From Chlamydomonas reinhardtii (lineage: Eukaryota > Chlorophyta > Chlorophyceae > Chlamydomonadales > Chlamydomonadaceae): a stretch of 64,000 nt of DNA. The notes beneath the pieces are model-generated. The model was not told the DNA's origin. It made no database searches and saw only the letters and a list, made by a program, of their open reading frames with translations. Shown in pieces: positions 23,143 to 35,151 of this stretch; position 1 is the stretch's first letter, and every line of letters starts with the position of its first letter. The stretch is from positions 6,589,512 to 6,653,511 of the forward strand of contig NC_057006.1 in assembly GCF_000002595.2 (NCBI RefSeq), read 5' to 3'. The position numbers and the translations under genes are program-made.

Positions 23143-23772
23143 ATGTGACAACGCATAGCTTCTAGTACAGATCAGCTGCGCCTGGTTTAGCGAAATGCGG
23201 CTGTCAGAGGAAAAGACTGAAGACAGTTGCGCGGGAGTCAACGGGCGTGCTTTAGCCACATTGAAGTTGAGCTCCAGCTGATGTTCTCTATTGTTTATTA
23301 TATCCAGCGAGTTCACTGAGACCTCTAGTGGATTGGCGGATTCGTGTCAGTCGCTCACTTGCGTCGTCCACTCCATCGCAGCCTCGAGTGACCCGCAAGC
23401 CCACAGATGCGGGTTGGGATATGCATTTTTCATTGTCCGCATCATCAGCCCCGCATAATGTCACAGGCCGCGAATGCCAGCTCATACGGTAGTCTAACGC
23501 CACCACATGGCCACACGTACAGTACATGTCTGAGCGAAATGTACTTCAGCCCTATCTACCCCGCTCAGGCTCGCTCCTCTCTGCGTGCCAAGCCGCATAC
23601 TGCCGGTCACCCTCACCCACAATGTGTTGGGTTCTCCAGAACATGCTCCAGCAGCATCGTCACTGTAGTCCAGGCCAGGTGCATCGCCGCAGATGCCTTC
23701 GATCCTCCGTGCCCCTCCGTGCCAGACCCGCAATCCCACGAGCCTGCACGTGCTCCACCAACAGCTACGAGC
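23143..23772. other. Intergenic between two minus-strand genes
   Basis: About 630 bp holding the 5' leader/promoter of the metalloprotease gene and the 3' UTR of the ABM gene. An in-frame extension of the metalloprotease reading frame exists here up to about 23316 but begins without an ATG. Confidence 0.35.
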
Positions 23773-24812
23773 TCACTTTGCCATGTATCCTGGCCCGTTC
23801 TCATAGAAGCGCGTCACGCTCTTCTCCACCCACTCCACGCCGGCAGCCTCAAGGTCCTTGCGGAACTGCGCGAACGGCTCCGACTTCCCTGCGGTGGGTC
23901 GGAGGGTAGGCCTAAGTAAACGCCCCGGAGCTACCCCGAATCGAGACTCCCGGACCGGATTCTACCAACGACTGAAGGATGCGTGTGCTACATGCGGTAA
24001 AGCAGGGGCGAGTGCATTGCTGCCGTACAACGTTAATATTGTCCTGTTGTCCCACCGGCGTCCCCTGGAGGCCTGGGGCAGCCCGGTCTGCGTGTGCCCC
24101 CGCCATTTCCTTGCTCTCTACTTAAGGCCTAATAGCGTGCCATCTCAAACCGAGATACAATGTCAACAATGTCAAGCACGGTAGGTAGGGCTGCTGGCCC
24201 TCCTCTGCCGCAGGATAAGCCCTTACAGTGTGTGTCCTCCAGGTACTGGGCGGTGGTGTAGCGCTCGAATATGATGAAGGCATCCGGATCTTTGTCCGAG
24301 AAGCTGAGCTGGTAGCTCAGGCAGCCCGGCTCGTTGGCCTCCACATAGGTGGCCAGCTTCTGGAAGCAGGAGGCCAAGGTAGGCCCCTGACCCTCCTTCA
24401 CCTTGCCGCTGACGAGCAGCACGAACACCTGCGCATGTCGGCCAATGCAACAGCACGTGCAAGTGGCGACGTCAAGAGCCACGCGTGCCAACTGAGCGTG
24501 GTAAGCCCAGACCGTCTCTATGGCCCTGCCTGCCCCCTTGGACCAGAGCCCGACCTTCTGGGTTGCTGTCCGCGCGACACGCGCGGGCGCGGGTTGTGGA
24601 CAGGTTGAGGTCATGTGCCACAGGACCCCGACTATGCAGGCTGCCGCCCAACCCGCGATACCCCAGTACTGTACATGTCTTGCCTTGCCCTCCGTAGGGT
24701 GCATGGCGGTAGCAGCGCGAGGTGCAGCAGCAGCGCGAGGTGCAACAGCGCGGTTATGCACTCGACGCTGGGTGACCGGTCTGAATAAGTATGCCTGTGG
24801 TAAGGCGAGCAT
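23773..24812 (-). CDS. Small ABM-domain (antibiotic biosynthesis monooxygenase-like) protein
   Basis: Exons 24812-24675, 24428-24227 and 23888-23773 give 151 aa. The first exon (MLALPQAYLFRPVTQRRVHN, then Ala/Arg-rich) resembles a plastid transit peptide. The mature part begins VFVLLVSGKVKEGQG and continues with CFQKLATYVEANEPGCLSYQ, DAFIIFERY and FRKDLEAAGVEWVEKSVTRF. This is the beta-alpha-beta ferredoxin-like pattern of ABM domains, with the family's EPGCL/Y motif and FE.Y strand. Members are usually dimeric quinol or haem-binding oxygenases or small-molecule enzymes; no specific substrate can be inferred. The gene is divergent from RAD17, with 365 bp between start codons. Confidence 0.82.
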
Positions 24813-25177
24813 AATACTGATTGCTTGATGTGTATACAACACGTTCACGCTTGCAAATGCATGCTTGCAGAGACGGAGCCCATGCAAGCCAAGGCAATTC
24901 CACCGGCTCCCTGCTTTGCATGCTTTCTAGACTGACCAAATGTGCATATGTCCAATCCTAGCAAACTTTTACGGCTGTCCCTTGCTTGGGAACGACAGCT
25001 GAAGCCCGCCCTTTGCACCAGAGCCCCTCGGACGCAGGGTGCATAGCTTAAGGACGCGCAAATATTTAAATACAGTGAGCTCCGGACCTTGAGGATGACA
25101 TAACAAGGCCTGCCGAGCTCCTGGATGCCAATTCTGTTCGCAGCGTGTCCCTTGGCACTCCGGCTGTGCCGATACCG
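24813..25177. promoter_or_regulatory. Bidirectional promoter region, ABM gene / RAD17
   Basis: Only 365 bp separate the divergent start codons of the ABM-domain gene (minus) and RAD17 (plus), so both promoters must lie or overlap here. No specific factor site was recognised. Confidence 0.5.
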
Positions 25178-28100
25178 ATGTCAAAGCGAGCACGGGAGCA
25201 TGCAAAGGCAGCGAAGCCACAGGTGGAGGTCATAGACCTGCTGGACTCCTCGGCGTCGGAGGACGACCCCGATGACCCGGACGTAGACCTCGAGGCGCTG
25301 GAGCAGGAGGACGCGCCGCCCACGAAGCGGCTCCGCCGTGGCGCTGGCAGCACTGCAAGCCGGATGGCTCAGCGCAAAGCAGCAGCCCCGCCGCCTGCGC
25401 CGGTTGCAGCGGTAGGCGCAGGCGGCAAGCGGGGAGGGGCAGGCGTGGCGCCCCCGCCGACGGCGACGGTCCTGTCAGAAGAGTCTGGGCGCGGCGCCTC
25501 GCAGCACACATTGTCGCAGCAGCAGGCGGCAGTCGGGGGCAAGCAATTGCGGCAGGGCACGCTCGCGCCCTTCATCGTCGCGCCCAAGCGCTCCACGCTG
25601 CCCCTGCAAACCCTCAACGCCGGCGGCCAGCGGAAACCAGGCCGCACCAACGGCATCCAGCAGCAGCGGGGCGCGGGCGCCACGTCGCCGTCCTCCCAGC
25701 GCTCTCAAGCCTCTCAAGACGAAGATGTGTGCGCAGTGATAGGGTCGCAGGGCGCGTCACAGCAGATGGTCAGCTCGCAGCAGCCCGCCTCACAGCGCCT
25801 GAGGCAGCTACCGCTAGCGCTGGTGCGCAGCGCTGACGGCACCGGCCCTGGGCCGGGCACCAAGTCCGGGCAAGCTGCAGCTGTGGCGACGGCTCCTACG
25901 CAGCGCGCGTGCAGCGTTAGGGGTGTAGCAGCAGGGTCTGTGGCGGCGGCGCAGGGTAGCACACAGGCTCGGCCGCCCGCAGCGGTGGCTGGGCCGCGCC
26001 ATGCCAGGACCGGCAGCGGCGGCGGCGGCCAGGGCGCAGGTGCGGGTGCTGAGTTTGACCTGGTGGGCAGCACGGCCCCGGACGAGCCAGGTTCAAGCGC
26101 CGCTGCCCATGCTTCCACACGACGTCCAGGACCCATCGGCACAGCATCTCGCAGTGGCACAGCGCCGGCGACGCAGCGCGCCACACAGGTTGGGGCTGCT
26201 GCTCCCGCAGCTGCTCCCGCTGCCACAGCGGCTGGTCTCGGGTCTGGACCTGCACCAGGGCCGGACGACAGCGGCATGTGGCACGAGCGACACGCGCCGC
26301 GCAGTGAGGAGGAGCTGTCCCAGGTGCTGCACCCCAAAAAGGTGCGGGAGGTGCACGACTGGCTGGAGTCCCAACGCCAGCAGTTCGCCGCCCGGGCCGC
26401 CGCAAACACAGCAACAATGGCCGCAACCGCGGCTGCGTCAGCGGTGGCCCGGGGCGGGGGTGGGGGCGGAGGCGGCCGGGTGCCGCCGCAGCCGTGCCCC
26501 CGGCCTCGGCCGCAGCCGTGCGGCGTGGCCATCCTCACGGGTCCGGCGGGCTGCGGCAAGAGCAGCGCGGTGCGGGTGCTGGGCGAGGCGCTGGGCTTCG
26601 AGCTGGTGGAGTGGACGCCGCCGCCGCCTCTGCTGTGGCACGAGTATCAGTACCAGGTGGGAGTGTATGGCTGAGAGGGAGAGCAAGCCTGCAACCTGTC
26701 AGCGCCGTTTGATGCCATATGTCCTTGGGCTATGCGTCGCGCTCGTTACTCTTTAGCTTGACCATGGACGATTTTTAATTGGGTGCAGCGTGCCGGCGGC
26801 GGCTACGGCGGGGAGTATGGGGGCGGTGATGGGCGGGGTGGCGGCGGCGGCGGGTACCAGTCCAAACTGGACGACTTTGAGGCTTTCGTGCGGCGGGCCA
26901 AGTTCCCCGCGCTGAGCCTCGCGCCCGCAGCCGCCAGCACGCAGACCGCCAGCGCAGCTGCAGGAGGGTCCCAAGGTACGCCTGCAGCACGAGTGGCAGT
27001 GCCAGCGCGGCCCAAGCTGCTGCTCCTAGAAGACCTGCCACACACACACGACATGGAGCGGCGGCAGCGGCTGGCGGCGGCTTTAAGGGACCTGGCAGCG
27101 TGCGCGCGGGGACCCATCGTGCTGATAGCGACGGAGGTGGAGGGCGGCGCGTCAGGCAGTGGGCCAGGCGGGGGCGGTGGAGGCGGGGGCGGAGGCGACG
27201 GGGGCAGCATGGGCGGTGCCAGGGGCCTGCACAAGGTAAGTCGACCCAGATGCAGGGTCGTGTCGGGCGTCCTAAGGCGCCTATCTTGCTTGAGTGGTGA
27301 ACCTGTTGCTGATACACACGGACACGGCGTCAGAGGCTGGCCCGGGCGCATGGAATCTGCGCCAGACTCTGTATGCTTCGCCCCATTTGAACCGCCCACC
27401 TCGCTGTGATGGAAACAGGACCTGCTCGCGGCGCTGGACGCTGCTAGCGCGCACACCATAAGCTTCAACCCAGTCACCGCCAACAATATCTCCAAGCTGC
27501 TGCTGCGTGTGGCGGGCGTGGAGGGGCTGGAGCTGTCACCGGTGGCGGCGGTGGGGCTGGCGGAGGCGGCGGACGGCGACGTGCGGTCGGCGCTGCAGTC
27601 GCTGCAAATGCATGCCATGCTGCACAAGGCGGCGGCTATGGGGCAGCAAGTGGCGGGCGGCGGCGGCAAGGGCAAGGGCGGGAAGGCCGCCGGCGGGAGG
27701 GGCGGCAAAGGCAGGGCAGGAGGCAGCAGTAGCAGGGGCGGGCCGAGCATCACCAAGCAGTTACAGGAGGGCCGGCAGACGGCGCTGTCTGCTGGTGAAG
27801 TGGCGCGACTGGCGGCGGCGCAGCGTGACCTGGGCCTGCCGTTGTTCCACGCCCTGGGCAAGTTCCTGCACAACAAGCGCGGTGGGGCAGTGGCGGGCGG
27901 CGCCGGCGCAGCTGGTGTCGGTGGCGGCAGCGATGATGAGGCAGAGCATACGCACGCGCCGACGCAGGCGGGCGGTGGACGCAGCAAGAGCGCCAAGGTG
28001 CGCGGCCGCTTCCCGCTGGCTGGTTAGTTGGCACGCACGGATGGGATGTCTAGCATCTTTGGGCTATTAGCATCAGATTGGGCTATTCATGGAATGCGTG

Positions 28101-29519
28101 TTGACACCATTCGGCCGCATTGAAACCTGAACACCGCTTGTTACCACCTTTTGCTTCAGGAGGATAGCAAGGCGCTGCAGCAGCTGAACGCCCACGCGCT
28201 GCAGTCGGGGCGGCTGTGGCGGCTGGAGGGCGACACGCGGGCGGTGCAGCTGCCGGCCAGGTGCGGACACTGAGCAGAGGCACTGGAGGGATGAGCTGTG
28301 CCACTCTGTTTTCGTGCTGCTGACATTCTGAAGCTGAAGAAGTGCAACAGTGGGACTGAAATTGCGACGCGCATAGCCTGTAGCCTGGAGAAGCGTCTAA
28401 CACACCTGCTTCCGTGCCAATTCTCCCATCACCGCTGCCATGGCCTGCCCAGGCTGCAGCGGCCGCCCATGCGCTACGACCCCGAGTCCATCATCTCCCG
28501 CGGCGGCCTGGAGGCGCCCAGCCTGCTGGCCTTCCTGCACGAGAACTACCCCGGCTTCGTGGCGGATAGCGGCGCCCCGGAGCGGCAGCAGGCGGCGGGT
28601 GCGAGCGGTGCGGGCGGGCCACAGGGGCTGGCGGCTTCGGAGGCGGTGGACGACGTGGCCACCATCGCCGCCTACCTGAGCGACAGCGGTGAGCGCGGCG
28701 GGGATTCGGGATGGGGTAAGCAGCAAGGGCGATGGGAGACGTTAGGGGTGCATGAGGTTACAGCGTGAGCAGATGGCCTTGGACAGCACTTGATCTATGT
28801 TGCCATGTCGTGCTGACTACAAGACTACCACCCCACACCGCTGCCGCCCTGCAGCTGTACTGTGCGGCCAGTCGCGGTCCATCGCCGCCGCCACCGCCTT
28901 TGGCGGCACCAGCCTCTGGCACGACGACTCGCCCGGCGGCGTTAGCCTCGCCTCCGCCGTCGCCGCCTCCGTCGCCGCGCGCGGGGTCATGTTCGGCAAC
29001 AGCTGCCCCGCACGCAACCGCTTCGCACCCATCCGCGCGCCCGCCGCCTTCGCCATTGACACCGCCGCCAACAACAACCGGCAGCACGTGCGCGCGGCGG
29101 CGGTGCGGCTGGCCGCGCACCCAGCCGCCGGCGCCGCCGGCGTCGCCTCCGGCGCCTTTGGCGGCAGCGCCTCCGACCTGGTGACTGGCGTGATGCCGTG
29201 GCTGAGGGTGCTGGTGCAGTGGTCGCCGGGGTACGCGGCGTGGCTGGCGGGCGCGCTGCCGAGCAGCTGGAGCTACTTCTGGAACGGTGCGGTGACGGAG
29301 GGCGCATTCCTCAGAGCCGTGGCGGCGGTGCCGCAGCCGCAGCCGCAGCAGGGGTGGCAGGGCCAGCAGCAGCAGGGGTGGCGGGGGCCAGGGGCACACG
29401 GACATGGACAGGGGCAAAGGCAGCGGCAGCAGCTGGTGGGCGGGGTGGAGGGGATGATGGAGCAGCTAGGCCTGGGGGAGGAAGGCGGGCAGGAGGAGGA
29501 GGACCCCATCGAGGACTGA
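25178..29519 (+). CDS. RAD17: RAD17, DNA-damage checkpoint clamp loader
   Basis: Exons 25178-26656, 26789-27235, 27419-27997, 28160-28260, 28453-28688 and 28855-29519 (1168 aa). The acidic, basic and Ser/Gln-rich N-terminus (~1-390) is disordered. MWHERHAPRSEEELSQVLHP opens the AAA+ module and matches the W..KY.P...EL.VH.KK signature of RAD17. Walker A is ILTGPAGCGKSSA (about 455-463) and the Walker B-like segment is KLLLLEDLPH. Later segments (ISFNPVTANNISKLLLRV, then DGDVRSALQSLQ) match sensor-2/lid sequences of RFC-type loaders. RLQRPPMRYDPESIISRGG and FLHENYPGF are typical RAD17 C-terminal motifs. Gly-rich inserts lengthen the protein relative to human RAD17 (~680 aa). Its role is loading the 9-1-1 clamp at RPA-coated junctions in the nucleus. 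It converges on ERCC1. Confidence 0.93.
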
Positions 29520-30400
29520 GGGGATGGTGATGACATCTGACGTCAAGGTGGTGCTAGATAGGGTGTTTCAAGAACCGCGTATGCAACTGCTTGTGATTGA
29601 ATGGACGAGATACATAGTATACAGTAGGTTGGCGCGGGCGCTCCGTTAGTTTCTTATCAAGGTCGCAGTGGTGTGCTTTAACAATTATATTCATGACGGC
29701 GGCAGGCAGACATGGCCCCATCCCCCCTGCCCTGGGGCTCCGTTTGAAGCCAGAACTTTGCGAGTTTCATAAGGCCCGTTCCGGGTGGAGTTCAAATGCA
29801 CATGCGCGAAGGTGCTGGAGGTGCGTGAGGTGTCAGTCATTAGGCTAGGGTGGATATATGTCGGTCACTGCTGCTATGGCATCATGTATCAGCGCAAGCT
29901 CCGTCTCGTGACGGCGCAGGCGGAGATGAACAAGTCTGAGCGCTTTCGTGTGGTGAGGCATGGCTGATTGGGCAGTGTTTGGCGGAGCTGAGCTGAGCAG
30001 CCGGCTTGAGATTGTGTCTGTAGCTGGTAGTGTTACACCACAGTATATGGGCCTGCAAAACCGATAAGACACGCGGCGCGGAGGCAAAGCTGTGGCGGGA
30101 GACGTTCACTTGAACCTAGGGCAGGTCGGACACGAAGGTGTGTTTATGCACGTACTGCAATATCCTCTGACGTGGCAGCAGGCTGGCGTCCTTCGTCCTA
30201 GTGCTCTGGTGCAAGGGCTGCATGAGCTTCATACAATCATGGCTGATGGCTATGACCTATACTAACAAACAGGGCACAACTGTTATCGGAGTGCCGCCTG
30301 TGCTGTTACACACTAACACACGTGCGCTGGGCACAATACCGTATCTCTCACTCACACCGACACACGCCGTGACAGTGCCCAGCCACCCGAACACGCTGCC
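29520..30400. other. Convergent intergenic region, RAD17/ERCC1
   Basis: It should contain both 3' UTRs. TTACA at 30306-30310 (TGTAA on the minus strand), about 90 nt past the ERCC1 stop, is a candidate poly(A) signal. No gene was seen. Confidence 0.45.
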
Positions 30401-33350
30401 TCAGAACCGCTCTTCCAGCTCATCGGCGTCCGACACGTCATCATCCCCAGCAGGCATCTGCGACATCAGCATCTCCAACAGCTGCCGCCGCCGTTCCGCC
30501 GCCGCTACAGTCACAGCCTCTGACGTCGGCTCGCTGCCTCCACTCCCCCCGCCCGCCCCTTCCCCTGCCCCTTGCCCTGGGCTTGCTTCCCGCTCCTGCC
30601 CCCACCCCTCCTCGCCCGGCTCCTCCACAGGGTCATCCACCAGCTCTTGCTCCAGCCCCAGCTCCGCGCCCTCCTCCTCGTCGTCCGTGGCCGCCACGAC
30701 CTCGACATCCGCCTCAGCCCCGGTAACGACGTCCTCCACCCGTGCCTCCGCCCCCGCCTCATCAGCTTTGCGTTTCCGCGCCTCGCCACCTGCCGCCCCG
30801 GCCGCCGGTGCTGGTATCGTCCCTGCTGCTCCTGCGGCCGCTGCCGACGGCTCGGCTGCTGCTGCTCCAGCTGCTGTCCCTGCTCCTGCCCCCGCCACGC
30901 CCGCGGCGCCGGGCGTCCTTGCGTGCGACGGCGCAGCGGTCGCTGTCCCGGCGCTCATCTTGAGCTGCTTCCTGAACGGCTCATGGAACGCGTCCATCAG
31001 CCGCCGCACCTGCACATGAAGATTCAAGCACAATCAGGTGAAGCACATTCAATCTCCTTGTGCTAACAAACTCCAGCTGTGGCTGCATTCCATTCATACT
31101 CTCTCCTGCAGCTGCCCATCTGCTCTGCCTACCTCGCCCCGCCACGCCCCAAGGCCCTGACGCGACCCCCCTCCCCGCCAACCCGTTGCCCTGTACACAC
31201 ACCTTGGTGGGGCCGATACCCGGGCAGGCGGAGAAGGCCTCCGCGTCCTTGCAGCGCATCAAGTCCGCCAGGCTGCCAAAGGAGGTGCCCAGCGTGTGCG
31301 TGTCCGTTCGGTTGATGCCGCGCACACTGCCCGCCAGCACCGCGGCCAGGCGTGAAATGTAGTCCGCCTCTACCCGCTCCTGCGCAACGGCAAAGTAACT
31401 TGCAGCCTTAGTATGCCGCGGGCGACGGGTGGTGGCTAGCAGCGGTTTAGACGCTGCTGGTGCTCTGTCGGGGCGCGGTACACAAGCGCAGGCGCGCTTC
31501 ATGCCAGCCCTGTACGCGCCTGGATGGACGTGGCGGACTTGGACTCATAGCTCTTGTATGTCTCCAGCCAGCGGGCGCATTCCTGTGGTGCAGCCAAGAG
31601 TAGGTTACGCGAACCCGACCTGGGGTTAGATGTGATCACAAACGGCACGTTATCCAGGCCAGGGCTGCGCGCAGGTCATGCCTATCGGAGCCTTGGGTGG
31701 GCGTGCCGGCCCTTGACGCACATTCGCCGCACCCTGCACCCTGCACGTGCTCGAGCCCGGGTGCGCCCACCTCTGGGCTCCAGGCGCACACCAGTGTGCA
31801 GTCCCCCACCACTGCCGCGCGCGTCACCTGCATGCAGCACATCACACGTGCCTTTGCTGAGTAGGGTGAAGGCTGCCTTTCCTGCCGCATGGTCACCACC
31901 CCAAGCCCCACGTCAGTGGATGACCATTTGCATCACTTCACTCAGCACCAACGCCGGTTTGTGCCCCTCCAAAACCGAAAGCAGACGCATCAGCGGCCCA
32001 TTCCTCGGCCTGAAACCTCCCACACGCCAAGCGCTCAACACGCACACGCCGCACCTCTCCCAGCGGCTTGATGCAGTCGTCCACGTCCACGTGGCACAGC
32101 AGCACCGTGAGGCGGAAGAGCCGCTGCTGCTCCTTGATGCGATGCAGGATGTAGTCGGGGTGGAGCAGGTGGTAGCTGGCGGGAGGGGGGCGACATTGAG
32201 CGGGTTGCAAGGTGTACGATGCGGAGTACAAGGAAGCGACAAGGACACCGTATACACTGCCACGGTGGTGATGAAGTAAAGCAGAGACGCGACCTCAGCG
32301 GAAACGCATCCAAGGCTTACGCCCTTGCCAAGTGCCCCTCCCCTTCCCCCCCTTCCTTACCGCAGGCTGAGAAACAGCGCCGCCGTGTTGAGTCCTAGCT
32401 GGTAGTCGGGGATGATGTCGCCGAACTGCCACCGCACGTTGCGGATGTGCTTCAGCACCGGGTTGCCTTGCTGCCGCTTGTTCACAAGGATCATGGTGGC
32501 GGCGGCGGCGGGCAGCGGCGGCGGCTGCGCCGCCGTCATTGCAGAGCCCATCCCAGGTCCAGCCATGCCACCTCGCGGCGCGTAGGATCCGCCGGGGCTG
32601 GGGCCAGCGCCGGCTCCGCCAGCGTATGAGGGACCGGCGCTTGGCGCATTTGTGCCGTATGCCCCGCTGCCTCCGTAACTGCTGCCGCCGCCGCTCCCAG
32701 GAGCAGGGCCCGCGGCGCCGCCGGCAGCTGACCACCCCGGCTGGGGTCCGACACGTGGCCCGTCGGCATAAGTTGCTGCGCCATTGCTGCCACTGCCGCC
32801 GCCGCCTCCGGCGCCAGCCGCGCTGGGCCACACAGCTGCGGGGCCGGGTGCAGCTGGGTGTGTGCCGTACACCGGCACCGGACCCGCATGAGGCAGCCCT
32901 GCACGAAGCAATGCAGCCCAGCTCGTAAGCCATTACGGTACACGCCGCGAGACATAAAGCGGCGACTGCTATGTTCACCGCCCACGCTGAACCCGCATGC
33001 CTACCTCCAGCTTGCGGCGGCCCCTGCTGAAGCTGCTGGGGCTGTTGAGGCTGCTGTGCGATGCGCGAGGCTATTCCAGTGGGTCGAAACAGGATGGTGG
33101 GCGCTGAGGGCTGGTTGCCCGCCTGCACCTCTTGCCAGGAGGGGATGCGGATGGCGGGGCGGGGTCCGGCGCCGCTGCCGGCACCGGACGCCCCAGCCTG
33201 GCCACCCCCACATGTTGATGCCGCGCCCGCGGGCGCACGCGCCTGACCTCCCGGCGGCCTGCACATGTGATGCTGCGTCAGTTTGAGCACCGACCTATCC
33301 CCATTAGCTACCTGCGGGCGACCCGGCGTTCCCGCGAAGGATCCCTGCAT
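30401..33350 (-). CDS. ERCC1: ERCC1/RAD10, nucleotide excision repair endonuclease subunit
   Basis: Exons 33350-33005, 32898-32361, 32175-32055, 31827-31771, 31582-31520, 31379-31203 and 31009-30401 (636 aa). The central domain reads [20 protein letters not shown], then [63 protein letters not shown] and [10 protein letters not shown]. This is the XPA/XPF-binding domain of ERCC1 in full. The tandem helix-hairpin-helix follows ([41 protein letters not shown]). ERCC1 pairs with XPF to cut 5' of lesions. Its own nuclease-like fold is inactive in the family. The intron after 31520 starts with GC rather than GT. The N-terminus is Gly/Pro/Gln-rich, and a ~170-residue Ala-rich then acidic tail follows the HhH region. 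The start ATG is tentative because a CAG/GTAGCT donor lies 39 nt after it. Confidence 0.93.
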
Positions 33351-34123
33351 CCCCGGCGATTCTTCTCACCCTCCCGGGCCCTCGACGAAGCTAAAGTCCA
33401 TGCCCCTGAATTTTTGTCAGCACATAGTTGGCCGCTACCACAGCAGAAAGGAAACGGAATGAGGAACAGGCCGCGAAGAAAGGGTTGGATTGGAATGATC
33501 CGTTCTTTGTCTGTATCCTTTATTTATATCAACCACCATTATAAAGAAGCAAAATGTGTTGGCATCATCAGCGGCAACCTTGGGTCGGAGTTAGAAACCA
33601 CTGAGGCAGCGTTCGCTTGGTGCTAGGTAATTTATACATGAAGAGCAGATAATATTCATGGCACAGAAGTGCATTGGCTACTCTGGCGCTCATAAGCGGC
33701 GTGGCGTGCCCGGGAAAACCCTGCACGGCTAGCTACCTTGGGCCAGACCTTTGGTGCTGCCTTGTCGCATGCGTTGCAAGTCTAGCCGGCGCCGCAAAAC
33801 GTCAATTCGTTCGTGCAAGGAAACTAGTTAACTCTTGTCCACTGGCGGTTGAAGCCACTCGATGGGCGTGAACCCAGGATAGGACGTTTGTGCGAGGGTT
33901 TTTATCCGCCCAGCGCTTTCCACACCTATCTACACTTACTGCATCAGTGTCATACTGCATCAGTGGCAGCGCATGAGCTTAGGGACAAGCCGCTTATCCT
34001 CGAGCGGACCGTCGACCGGTGCTACGACGACCAGTTGCTATCTGGCTGTCGCGCGCGCTGCCCAAGCTTGCCCCAGGGCACTTGTTCCCATCTTACTAGG
34101 ACATATGGCGTGATCCGCGAGCA
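33351..34123. promoter_or_regulatory. Divergent promoter region, ERCC1 / PMP3-A
   Basis: This 773-bp stretch separates divergent start codons. Its left half is AT-rich compared with the genes. No coding or RNA feature was supported. Confidence 0.4.
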
Positions 34124-35151
34124 ATGTGGCCACTCATCGACATGCAGTTGCTTTTCCTGTGCTTACTGATGCCGCCTGCTGGCAGGTGAGGCTGCGGTCC
34201 GCGAGCGCACCCCACCCGTTTCCGACGCTCTGGTATTCCCTGCTGCTGCCTTGATCTTCCTGCGCTGTTGATGCGTGACAACCTGCCTGTCAGAGGCCAG
34301 TCAGAGGCCCTTGCTCCTCATTATCAACCTGTACGTACACTCTCCACGCCAACACGCAATGCTTCCCCTCCCCTCCCCTCCCCCGCAGCTACGCCGTCAA
34401 GTACATCTACGGCGGCCCCCACGCGGCGGATTTCATCACCATGGACCTGTGCCTCAACCTCATGCTCACACTGCTGGGCTTCGTGCCGGGTGCGTGGCGG
34501 ACTGGTGGCAGCCCATTGAGACCTTAGCTTACTTGGGGTGCAGTGAGTGCCAAGGCTTTTGGATCGCGGTTGCAAGGGAAATGCGGTTGTGGGGACGTTG
34601 CCTCGTTGCATGTGTAACGTGTCGCACTGTGCTACGGACGGAGTTTTGCCGCACACTGAGCCTTGGAGTGCGCGCTTCGCGCAGGCCAGCTGCATGCGGT
34701 GTACTTGCTTGCTCGGCACAAGCGCTTGCGCTTGGCCCTGGCAATGGAGATGCTGGTGCTGCAGGCCATGCAGTTACTGGTGGAGGCGGCGGGGTTGCGG
34801 CTGTCGGAGCGCGTGGCGGACCGGCTGCAGCGGCGGGGCCAGCCACACGGGCCGCAGCAGGGGCAGGCACAGGGGCAGGCACAGGGGCAGGGGCGGCAGC
34901 AGCCGCAATCTGGACAGGAGCAGGGGCAGCAGCGGCACTGGCAGGGGCAGGGTCTGGGACATGGACAGCAGCAGACAGTGCGAATGAGCACACTACAGCG
35001 TCAGGATGCCGACGAGGAGCCCGCTGAGGAACAGGACGGTGGGCAGCAGCAACAGGCGCAGGACCAGGCGGAAGCTCAGATGCATCAGAGAGAGCCCCCG
35101 CTGGTCCGCCATCGCGATACGGACGCAGTGGAAGTCACAGGTGACAGATAG
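34124..35151 (+). CDS. PMP3/RCI2-family membrane protein with Gln-rich tail (copy A)
   Basis: Exons 34124-34185, 34389-34489 and 34685-35151 (209 aa). The first ~70 residues carry two hydrophobic segments, MQLLFLCLLMPPAG and LCLNLMLTLLGFVPG, the second leading into QLHAVYLLARHKR. This is the PMP3/UPF0057 pattern (ILPPLGV...LLTLLGYIPGIIHAVY), and the intron splitting the Gly after IP/VP is at the same place and phase as in the third family member downstream. Family members are small plasma-membrane proteins of ~55 aa linked to salt and cold tolerance. This copy is much longer: after the second hydrophobic segment it has a helical region (LALAMEMLVLQAMQLLVEAA) and a Gln/Gly-rich, then charged tail. 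It is nearly identical to copy B from late intron 1 onward. Confidence 0.8.
34207..34870 (+). repeat. Duplicated block, copy A
   Basis: Nearly identical to 38158-38870. It covers the end of intron 1, exon 2, intron 2 and the first ~190 nt of exon 3 of the two PMP3-like genes. The introns are as well conserved as the exons, pointing to a recent event. Confidence 0.85.
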
